Assembly: GCA_030050125.1 (NCBI GenBank)
Contig: JASIJN010000062.1
Span: 1 to 8,209 of the forward strand
Direction: 5' to 3'
Length of the DNA stretch: 8,209 nt
DNA from: Streptosporangiaceae bacterium
GTDB taxonomy: Bacteria; Actinomycetota; Actinomycetes; Streptosporangiales; Streptosporangiaceae
Every line of letters starts with the position of its first letter. Position 1 is the first letter of the stretch. Under the pieces are notes generated by a model that saw only the letters and a program-made list of their open reading frames with translations, did not search any database and was not told the DNA's origin. The translations under genes were made by a program, and so were the position numbers. Below, piece by piece: positions 1 to 5,373 of this stretch.

Positions 1-48
1 GCGGTCGCCGGGGCCCACCGGGAACCGGCCGAAGTCGACGGTCAGCAC
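1..48 (-). CDS. SAM-dependent methyltransferase, N-terminal fragment (runs off left edge)
   Basis: Reading leftward from a GTG at 48-46, sixteen open codons run to the window edge and give VLTVDFGRFPVGPGDR. All sixteen end in G or C, as expected for a real gene here. The pattern (hydrophobic start, VDF, then PGDR) matches, from memory, the segment just before the GxGxG SAM-binding loop in actinobacterial class I methyltransferases, where PGDRVLDLGCGxGRH usually follows. That glycine loop is outside the window, so the assignment is inferred from a short stretch. A GGGAAG Shine-Dalgarno-like sequence (complement of 56-61) sits 7 nt before the GTG. The start overlaps the last 7 nt of the upstream glycosyltransferase gene, implying one operon with translational coupling. 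Substrate unknown. Confidence 0.6.
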   Translation of the reverse strand, partial: MLTVDFGRFPVGPGDR

Positions 49-1349
49 GGGCGCGCTTCCCGCGCCGGAGCCCCGGGCCGGGCGGCCGGCTCCCCGGCCG
101 CCCCGGTCGCCTCGATCGCCCGGACGTAGTGGTCAACGGTGGCCCGGGCCACCGCGGACCAGGCGAAGCGTTCCTGGACCCGGCGCAGCGCCAGCGCGGA
201 CAGCCGCTCCCGCTCGGCGGGCGAGTCGTGCAGCGTCCGCAGCGCCGCGGCCAGTTCCTCCGGATCGCCCGGCGTGACCAGCAGCGCCGCGTCCCCGGTG
301 ACCTCGGGCAGCGCGCCGGTGCGGCTGGCGATCAGCGGGGTGCCCGAGGCCATGTGCTCGACGGCGGGCAGCGAGAACCCCTCGTACAGCGACGGCACCA
401 CGGCGATCTCCGCGGTCGCGATGAACTCGGCCAGCGCGGTGTCGGAGATCCCGCTGACGAACCGGACCCGGTCGCCCAGGGCCAGCTCGCCCACGAGCCG
501 CTCGGTCGGCCCGCCGGGCGCGGGCTTGCCGACCACGGTCAGCTCGGCGTTGCGCTCCGTGGCGAGCTTGGCCACCGCCCGCAGCAGCGTGGCGATGCCC
601 TTCACCGGCGAGTCGGCGCTGGCGACGGCCACGATCCGGCCCGGCACGCGGGGCCCGGGCCTGGGGTGGAACAGGCGGGTATCCACCCCGAGCGGGATGA
701 CGTGCACGCTGGTCGGCGGCACCCGGAAGTCGCGGCAGATGTCGTCGCGGGACGACTGCGAGCCGGTCAGCACCGGGCCGACGCGCCGGGCCACCCGGCC
801 CTGCATCCGGACGAAGCCGTACCACCGGCGCTTGGACAGCCGGGACAGGCCCCGGGCCGCGGCGAGCTCGATCCGCCGGTCCACGCTGATCGGGTGGTGG
901 ATGCTGGTGACCAGGGGCAGGCCGAGGCGGGCGATGCCGAGCATGCCGTAGGCCAGGACCTGGTTGTCGTGCACGACGTCGAAGTCGGCCCGGCGGGCGC
1001 GCAGCGCGCGCAGCGCCCGCAGGCTGAACGTCAGCGGCTCGGGGAAGGCCCCGGTCCACATCGAGCCGACCTCGAGCGCGTCGATCCAGTCGCGGAACTC
1101 GCCGGGCCTCGGGGTGCGGAACGGGTCGGGCTCACGGTACAGGTCCAGGCTGGGCAGCTCGCGCAGCAGCGGGCCGGGCTCCAGTTCCGGGTACGGCTGG
1201 CCGGAGAACACCTCGACCTGGTGCCCGAGCGCGGCCAGCTCGCGGGACAGGTGCCGCAGGTAGATTCCCTGCCCGCCGCAGTGCGGCTTGCTCCGGTAGG
1301 ACAGCAGCGCGACCCGCAGCGGGCGGTCGGGCGGTAGCTCGGTGCTCAC
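42..1349 (-). CDS. GT4-family glycosyltransferase (GT-B fold)
   Basis: A 435-residue retaining glycosyltransferase, expected to move a sugar from a nucleotide-sugar donor to an unknown acceptor in the cytoplasm. The N-terminal Rossmann domain begins LRVALLSYRS and has the glycine-rich loop GGQGIY at 25-30. HDNQ (127-130) and HHPIS (151-155) are in the acceptor half. IPLGVD at 218-223 marks the domain junction. The C-terminal half has K250 (SPVKG) and the donor-binding E-x7-E motif at E323 and E331 within YEGFSLPAVE. The Arg usually a few residues before the Lys is replaced by the ASADSPVKG segment. The C-terminal 20 residues are Ala/Pro/Arg-rich and probably disordered. I chose the GTG start at 1349 because AAGGAGG lies 10 nt upstream and the family fold begins directly after it. 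The open frame continues to 1622, but those 91 residues look non-coding. The gene overlaps the following methyltransferase. Specificity cannot be read from sequence. Confidence 0.93.
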   Translation of the reverse strand: MSTELPPDRPLRVALLSYRSKPHCGGQGIYLRHLSRELAALGHQVEVFSGQPYPELEPGPLLRELPSLDLYREPDPFRTPRPGEFRDWIDALEVGSMWTGAFPEPLTFSLRALRALRARRADFDVVHDNQVLAYGMLGIARLGLPLVTSIHHPISVDRRIELAAARGLSRLSKRRWYGFVRMQGRVARRVGPVLTGSQSSRDDICRDFRVPPTSVHVIPLGVDTRLFHPRPGPRVPGRIVAVASADSPVKGIATLLRAVAKLATERNAELTVVGKPAPGGPTERLVGELALGDRVRFVSGISDTALAEFIATAEIAVVPSLYEGFSLPAVEHMASGTPLIASRTGALPEVTGDAALLVTPGDPEELAAALRTLHDSPAERERLSALALRRVQERFAWSAVARATVDHYVRAIEATGAAGEPAARPGAPAREARPC

Positions 1350-1615
1350 GCAGGTTGCGCCTCCTTGTCTGCCGCTGGCAGCCAGCTGCGTCAGGCGTGC
1401 CCGCGTGACCCCTAAGGAGCCGAACATTACCAGGCGGTACCATGCGTGTTCTTGCGCCCCGTGCGCAAAAAGAGAACAGTGCTTCCGTCGTTGACTACGG
1501 GCCGGTTCCCCCGCCCGCAAGGACGGGGCCTTCGCCGCACAAAGTCGGTAAGCTGCCGCGACGTGACCGAGGTTCAGCCGCGGTCGCGGCCGGCCCAACA
1601 AACGCGGAGACTCTG
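1350..1615. other. Divergent intergenic region between the glycosyltransferase gene and gmd
   Basis: This 266-bp stretch should hold the promoters of both divergent genes. It is visibly less GC-rich than the flanking genes. I find no convincing -35/-10 pair. TTGACT at 1491-1496 resembles a -35 but has no partner, and TAAGCT at 1549-1554 fits the actinomycete TANNNT -10 pattern but lacks a -35. Two hairpins are visible: GCTGG-CAG-CCAGC at 1374-1386 in the glycosyltransferase leader, and TTGCGC/GCGCAA with a 5-nt loop at 1452-1468, flanked by GTTC (1448-1451) and GAAC (1474-1477). An AAGGAG at 1414-1419 on the plus strand lies 22 nt before the ATG at 1442, too far to serve it. A reading frame of 18 codons runs from GTG 1563 to TGA 1619. 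Confidence 0.6.
1360..1366 (-). promoter_or_regulatory. Ribosome binding site deciding the glycosyltransferase start
   Basis: The complement reads AAGGAGG, a near-perfect Shine-Dalgarno sequence, 10 nt before the GTG at 1349. It supports this start over the longer in-frame ATG at 1622. Confidence 0.75.
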
Positions 1616-2650
1616 CTGACACGACGCGCTCTCATCACCGGCATCACCGGCCAGGATGGTTCCTACCTGGCCGAGCACCTGCTTGCCGAGGGATACGAGG
1701 TCTGGGGCCTGGTGCGGGGCCAGGCCAACCCGCGGGTGCGCCGGGTCCGCCAGCTCCTCGGCGACGTCCGTCTGGTCCGCGGCGACCTGCTCGACCAGGG
1801 CAGCCTGATCTCGGCCGTGGAGCGGGTCCAGCCCGACGAGGTCTACAACCTGGCCGCGATCTCGTATGTGCCGATGTCCTGGCAGCAGGCCGAGCTGACC
1901 GGGGAGGTCACCGGCCTCGGGGTGCTGCGGGTGCTGGAAGCGATCCGGGTCTGCAGCGGGATCAGCGCGTCCCGCAGCCCGTCCACCGGCCAGATCCGGT
2001 TCTACCAGGCCTCGTCGTCGGAGATGTTCGGTAAGGTCCGGGAGTCGCCGCAGACCGAGCAGACGCCGTTCCACCCGCGCAGCCCCTACGGCGTGGCCAA
2101 GGCGTACGGCCACCACCTGACCCAGAACTACCGGGAGTCGTACGGGATGTTCGCGGTCTCCGGCATCCTGTTCAACCACGAGTCGCCGCGCCGCGGCGCC
2201 GAGTTCGTCACCCGTAAGGTGTCGCTCGGCGTGGCCAAGATCAAGCTCGGTTACGAGCGGCAGCTAAGGCTGGGCAACCTGGGTGCCAGCCGCGACTGGG
2301 GGTTTGCCGGGGACTACGTGCGCGCGATGCACCTGATGCTGCGGCGGGACGAGCCCACCGACTACGTGGTGGGGACCGGCGTCACCCACGGCGTCGGCGA
2401 GCTCGTGGAACTGGCCTTCAAGGTCGTGGGCCTTGACTGGCACGACCACGTGGTGACCGACGCCGCGTTCATCCGGCCGGCCGAGGTCGACCGGCTGTGC
2501 GCGAACCCGGCCAAGGCCACCAGCGAGCTGGGCTGGGAGCCGAAGATCGGCTTCGAGGAACTGGTCGCGATGATGGTCGAGGCCGACCTGGAGCTGCTGT
2601 CGGTGTCCGGCGGCCACGCCGAGGACTCGTTCGGCTCCGACGCCTGGTAA
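1616..2650 (+). CDS. gmd: GDP-mannose 4,6-dehydratase
   Basis: This enzyme converts GDP-D-mannose to GDP-4-keto-6-deoxy-D-mannose with bound NADP, the entry step to GDP-fucose, GDP-rhamnose and related sugars. From the CTG at 1616 it has 344 residues, normal for the family. It is an extended short-chain dehydrogenase with the dinucleotide motif GITGQDG at 9-15. The catalytic set is S134 and E136 (in QASSSEMFG), Y158 and K162 (SPYGVAK). NHESPRRG (187-194) and LGNLGASRDWGFAGDY (219-234) are GMD hallmarks, and RPAEVDRLCANPAKA lies near the C terminus. A GGAGA at 1606-1610 is 5 nt upstream of the CTG. The ATG at 1442 is in frame, but 22 of the 57 codons after it end in A or T, unlike the gene body, so I reject it. 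No reductase or epimerase partner is in the window, so the final sugar is unknown. Function is very sure; the start is not. Confidence 0.93.
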   Translation: MTRRALITGITGQDGSYLAEHLLAEGYEVWGLVRGQANPRVRRVRQLLGDVRLVRGDLLDQGSLISAVERVQPDEVYNLAAISYVPMSWQQAELTGEVTGLGVLRVLEAIRVCSGISASRSPSTGQIRFYQASSSEMFGKVRESPQTEQTPFHPRSPYGVAKAYGHHLTQNYRESYGMFAVSGILFNHESPRRGAEFVTRKVSLGVAKIKLGYERQLRLGNLGASRDWGFAGDYVRAMHLMLRRDEPTDYVVGTGVTHGVGELVELAFKVVGLDWHDHVVTDAAFIRPAEVDRLCANPAKATSELGWEPKIGFEELVAMMVEADLELLSVSGGHAEDSFGSDAW

Positions 2651-2651
2651 C

Positions 2652-2679
2652 GCCGGCCCGGCGCGAGGCCCCGGCCGGC
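2652..2679. terminator. Putative bidirectional terminator between gmd and the VIT1 gene
   Basis: GCCGGCC (2652-2658) pairs perfectly with GGCCGGC (2673-2679), forming a 7-bp all-GC stem with a 14-nt loop. It fills almost the whole 29-bp gap between two convergent stop codons (2650 and 2680). There is no T-tract on either strand, as is common for actinomycete terminators. Chance pairing is possible in DNA this GC-rich. Confidence 0.4.
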
Positions 2680-3399
2680 TCAGGCGAGCGCGCCTACCAG
2701 GGTCCCGATCCCGTAGGTCAGGCTGGCCGCGGCCGCGGCCAGCAGCAGCTGGCGTACGGCGCCGCGCAGGAACGGGCGGTCGGTGATCCGGGCCACCAGC
2801 CCTCCGCCGGTGAACGCGGCGATCGCGGAGACCACCAGCGTGACCCATAGCGTGGTGACGCCGGCCAGATAGGGCAGCAGCGGGATCAGCGCCCCCACCG
2901 CGAACGTCAGCAGCGACGCGGAGGCCGCCAGCACCGGGGACGGCAGCTCCTCGTGATCAACGCCGAGTTCCTCGCGGACGTGCAGCCCGAGCGCGTCGTC
3001 CGGGCGCTCCGACACCTGCCGGGCCACCTCGTCGGCCAGGTCGGGGTCCACGCCGCGGCGGCGGAACACCGCGGCCAGCTCCCGCCGCTCGGCGTCGGGA
3101 TGGATCTCCAGCTCGCGCCGCTCCTTGCGGACCTCGGCCTCGACCAGCTCGTTCTGCGAGGACACCGAGACGAACTCGCCGGCCGCCATCGAGAACGCGC
3201 CCGCCCCCAGCCCGGCCAGGCCGGCCAGGACCAGCGCGTGCGGCGAGCCGCCGCCGCCGCCGACCCCGGCCAGCAGCGAGACGTTGGTGACCAGGCCGTC
3301 CATGGCCCCGAACACGGCCGGACGCAGCCAGCCACCGGACACGTCCCGGTGCTGGTGGCCGTGCGCCTCCTGCCCGGCCGGGGTCTTGGCATGAAACAT
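2680..3399 (-). CDS. VIT1/CCC1-family Fe2+/Mn2+ transporter
   Basis: A 239-residue integral membrane protein of the vacuolar iron transporter family, which in bacteria exports or detoxifies iron or manganese. Residues 28-46 (AVFGAMDGLVTNVSLLAGV) carry the conserved DGLVTNVSLL of the first helix. Helix 2 (about 55-79) ends in the family motif MAAGEFVSVSSQ. A charged cytoplasmic segment (83-152) follows, with Glu clusters at E84, E87, E89, E93, E96, E143, E144, E150 and E151, corresponding to the metal-binding domain of full-length VIT1 proteins. Three further helices lie at about 158-178, 182-203 and 214-237. The short N terminus has spaced His residues (H13, H15, H17). ATG 3399 is the only start that keeps helix 1 intact, yet no Shine-Dalgarno sequence precedes it. 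The gene faces gmd and appears to be its own transcription unit. Iron versus manganese cannot be decided. Confidence 0.9.
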   Translation of the reverse strand: MFHAKTPAGQEAHGHQHRDVSGGWLRPAVFGAMDGLVTNVSLLAGVGGGGGSPHALVLAGLAGLGAGAFSMAAGEFVSVSSQNELVEAEVRKERRELEIHPDAERRELAAVFRRRGVDPDLADEVARQVSERPDDALGLHVREELGVDHEELPSPVLAASASLLTFAVGALIPLLPYLAGVTTLWVTLVVSAIAAFTGGGLVARITDRPFLRGAVRQLLLAAAAASLTYGIGTLVGALA

Positions 3400-3411
3400 G
3401 GGTGTGCGCTC

Positions 3412-3438
3412 ACGATAGGTGGGTGATGGCTGGTGATG
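3412..3438 (-). promoter_or_regulatory. Possible VIT1-gene promoter with tandem GGTGATG repeat
   Basis: The complement of 3412-3417 reads TATCGT, fitting TANNNT, and lies 12 nt before the ATG at 3399. A transcript from it would have almost no leader, which would fit the absence of a Shine-Dalgarno sequence. Upstream, GGTGATG occurs twice (3422-3428 and 3432-3438), exactly 10 bp apart, where a -10/-35 spacer or a repressor site would be. No good -35 is seen; the best candidate is GGACA-like just beyond the repeats. Weak evidence. Confidence 0.28.
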
Positions 3439-3563
3439 TCCGGCCGCCGGAACTCAAGGCCACGCGCGGATGCCGTCGGCGCCGGGACGACTGCGGGTAA
3501 CGAGCCGCCGCGGCCCATTATTCCTTGCCGGCCCGCCGCGCAGCCCGGCCGCCGTCCCACTCG

Positions 3564-3575
3564 GTGCGCGCGCAC
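3564..3575. repeat. 12-bp palindrome GTGCGCGCGCAC
   Basis: A perfect self-complementary 12-mer that ends one base before the larger inverted repeat at 3577. It consists largely of alternating GC and could be chance in this composition, but its position beside the double palindrome is notable. Confidence 0.5.
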
Positions 3576-3576
3576 A

Positions 3577-3624
3577 CCGGATCCCGGGATCGTACGCCCC
3601 GTCGGGAACGATCCCGGGATCCGG
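3577..3624. repeat. Perfect 16-bp inverted repeat with an internal palindrome in each arm
   Basis: CCGGATCCCGGGATCG (3577-3592) is the exact reverse complement of CGATCCCGGGATCCGG (3609-3624). T3593 and A3608 extend the stem to 17 bp around a 14-nt loop, and CCC/GGG inside the loop can pair further. Each arm contains the palindrome GATCCCGGGATC (3580-3591 and 3610-3621), and the two copies are exactly 30 bp apart. As RNA this would be a very stable hairpin, 52 nt past the binding-protein stop, so it could be the operon terminator or a 3'-end stabiliser. As DNA, two identical symmetric sites about three helical turns apart could bind a dimeric regulator. The repeat is certain; the role is open. 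Confidence 0.9.
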
Positions 3625-3646
3625 CCGGTCTTCGCGCAGACCCGGT

Positions 3647-3664
3647 GCGCGGCCCGGTCCGCGC
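3647..3664 (-). terminator. Hairpin just downstream of the binding-protein gene
   Basis: GCGCGG (3647-3652) and CCGCGC (3659-3664) form a 6-bp perfect stem with a 6-nt loop, 11 nt past the binding-protein stop in the direction of transcription. There is no T-tract. It may act with the larger hairpin at 3577-3624 as a tandem terminator. Confidence 0.4.
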
Positions 3665-3675
3665 GGCTGTGCGGG

Positions 3676-5373
3676 TCAGCTCTTGGTCGCGTTGTACAGG
3701 AAGATGTGGCCGATCGCGGTCGGGTAGGCGCCGGTGGTGTTCTTGGCCGTGGCGGTCAGGTAGTTGTAGAAGTAGCCGTAGATCACCGGCGTCTGGTCCA
3801 GCAGCAGCGTCTCGATCTGCCCGGCGATCGCGCGCTGGCTGGACAGGTCGACGGTGGCGACGTACTGGGCGACCAGGCTGTCGTACTGCGGGTCGTTGAA
3901 GTGCGCCGCGTTCCACGAGCCGGTGCCGGTCTTGGCGTTGATGGTCTGCAGCGGCGCGCCGAGGAACACGTTCGGCACGCTGCGATGGCCGTAGTCGACC
4001 AGGCTCATCGTGGCGTCCAGCCAGTCCGAGTTCCCGAACGTGGCCTTGCCGTAGTACGCGGCCGAGCTCTCGATGGTCAGCCCGATGGTGACCCCGATGG
4101 CCTTCGCGGACTGCGCGATGATCTGGGCGTAGGACGGGATCTCCAGCAGCTGCTCGGTGGTGAGGTGGGTGGTGAAGCCGTTCGGGAACCCGGCCGCCGC
4201 CAGCAGCGACTTGGCCTTGGCGATGTCCTGGGTTCGCTGCGGGACGGTGGTGTTGGTGGACGGGAACACCGGGGCGAACGGGCTGTCGTTGCCGACGTCG
4301 GCGAAGCCCTTGAACAGCGCCTGGACGATGGCAGGCCGGTCCAGCGTGAGCGCGATCGCCTGGCGCACCCGCGAGTCGGTGAACGGCGCCTGGTCGCAGC
4401 GCATCGACAGCTCGCGGTGCGCGCTGGAGCGCAGCTTGATGATGTTGTAGGGGGCGCCGGCGGCGAGCAGTTGCTCGCCGCCGGACACCGCGAACTGCCC
4501 GACGACGTCGATCGTCCCGCTGGACAGTGCGAGGATCTCCGGGGTCTGGTCGGTGTAGAAGGTGAACTCGGTGGCCGCGGGCAGGGCCTTGGGGCCCCAG
4601 TAGTCCTCGTTGCGGGCGAACGAGGCGCCGACCTTCGCGGTGTAGCTCTTCAGCACGAACGGGCCGGTGCCGATGAACGAGCTCTGCCAGTTCGCCGGGT
4701 TGTAGCCCTTCGGGATGATGATCATGTTGTAGTTGTCCGACGAGGTCAGGTACGGGAAGTTCCCGTTCGGCGCCTCGAGGTGGAAGGCGACCGTGTAGTC
4801 GTCGACCTTCTGCACCCCGGAGGGGTCCAGCACGCCGCCGAAGGCGGACAGCGCGTTCGAGTCGTTCGAGGGGTCGGTCTGCAGCTGGTAGGTGTACACG
4901 ACGTCGTCGGCGGTGAGCGGCGTGCCGTCGTGGAACTTCACCCCCTGGCGGATCTTGAACGTCCACACGTCCGCCGCCGAGTTGGCCGTCCAGCTCGTGG
5001 CCAGCACCGGCGTCAGGGCCAGGGTCTGGGTGGACAGGCACAGGTACTCGCCGGTCTGCGCGAGCATGTCGAGCCCGCCCTGGTCGGCCACGGTGACCGG
5101 GTTGATCGCCGCGGTCGGCACGATGATCCCGACCCTGATCGTCGCCCCGGACTTGGCCGCCGCCGAGCTCGGCGACGAGGACGGCGACGTGCTGCTCGAG
5201 CCGCACGCGGCGACGACCGCGCCCAGCACCGGGACCGAGATCCCGATCACCGAGCCGCGGCGCAGGAAGTCGCGCCGGGACAGCCTTCCGGCGACGTACT
5301 CGTCGATGACGTGGTTCGCGATGTCGCCTTGCCCCTCGCGGAGGCGGTCGAGGCGGCGATGGTTTGCGTTCAC
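3676..5373 (-). CDS. ABC transporter substrate-binding lipoprotein, family 5 (peptide type)
   Basis: The extracytoplasmic receptor of the importer encoded just upstream; 565 residues, typical for the SBP_bac_5 family. The leader is unusual in being long and bipartite. A hydrophilic 31-residue start is followed by a twin-arginine motif SRRDFLR (32-38), a hydrophobic stretch (41-56) and the lipobox VAAC with C57, so the protein is probably exported folded by Tat and then lipidated. A Ser/Pro/Ala linker (59-74) follows. The mature protein carries the family signature around 137-163 (WTFKIRQGVKFHDGTPLTADDVVYT, cited in part) and GTGPFVLKSY at 235-244. The GTG start at 5373 has GGGAGG 7 nt upstream and overlaps the ATPase stop as GTGA; the longer open frame to 5868 is antiframe sequence inside the ATPase gene. 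The ligand could be a peptide, a sugar or another small molecule and cannot be told here. Confidence 0.92.
   Translation of the reverse strand: MNANHRRLDRLREGQGDIANHVIDEYVAGRLSRRDFLRRGSVIGISVPVLGAVVAACGSSSTSPSSSPSSAAAKSGATIRVGIIVPTAAINPVTVADQGGLDMLAQTGEYLCLSTQTLALTPVLATSWTANSAADVWTFKIRQGVKFHDGTPLTADDVVYTYQLQTDPSNDSNALSAFGGVLDPSGVQKVDDYTVAFHLEAPNGNFPYLTSSDNYNMIIIPKGYNPANWQSSFIGTGPFVLKSYTAKVGASFARNEDYWGPKALPAATEFTFYTDQTPEILALSSGTIDVVGQFAVSGGEQLLAAGAPYNIIKLRSSAHRELSMRCDQAPFTDSRVRQAIALTLDRPAIVQALFKGFADVGNDSPFAPVFPSTNTTVPQRTQDIAKAKSLLAAAGFPNGFTTHLTTEQLLEIPSYAQIIAQSAKAIGVTIGLTIESSAAYYGKATFGNSDWLDATMSLVDYGHRSVPNVFLGAPLQTINAKTGTGSWNAAHFNDPQYDSLVAQYVATVDLSSQRAIAGQIETLLLDQTPVIYGYFYNYLTATAKNTTGAYPTAIGHIFLYNATKS

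Larger units (their letters stand above)
3400..3675. other. Gene-free region between the ABC importer operon and the VIT1 gene
   Basis: This 276-bp stretch has no credible gene; open frames crossing it are extensions of shadow frames. Going leftward from the binding-protein stop, it holds a GC hairpin (3647-3664), a 16-bp inverted repeat with paired 12-bp palindromes (3577-3624), a 12-bp palindrome (3564-3575), a featureless part (about 3440-3560), and the possible VIT1-gene promoter (3412-3438). Confidence 0.7.

Noticed and set aside
129..1337. Plus-strand open frame of 402 codons opposite the glycosyltransferase gene
   Set aside because: Same mirror effect of high GC third positions; no conserved motif or ribosome site.
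1442..1615. ATG 1442 as the true gmd start with a 58-residue extension
   Set aside because: Codon third positions in this part are far less GC-rich than the gene body, the nearest Shine-Dalgarno match is 22 nt away, and the family has no such extension.
1350..1622. Open 91-residue N-terminal extension of the glycosyltransferase from ATG 1622
   Set aside because: The AAGGAGG site at 1360-1366 and the family fold point to GTG 1349; the extension covers the promoter gap and has no recognisable domain.
2907..3575. Minus-strand open frame of 222 codons overlapping the VIT1 gene in another frame
   Set aside because: Arg/Trp/Pro-rich frame-shifted reading of the VIT1 gene and its upstream region; no membrane or other domain.
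3578..3624. GGATCCCGGG strings (BamHI plus SmaI sites) as a sign of cloning-vector sequence
   Set aside because: They do not match the common polylinker order (GGATCCCCGGG), sit in a symmetric natural repeat, and the flanks show no vector sequence.
3564..3664. Clustered palindromes as a CRISPR array
   Set aside because: There are only two copies, inverted, with one 16-nt gap, no regular spacers and no cas genes nearby.
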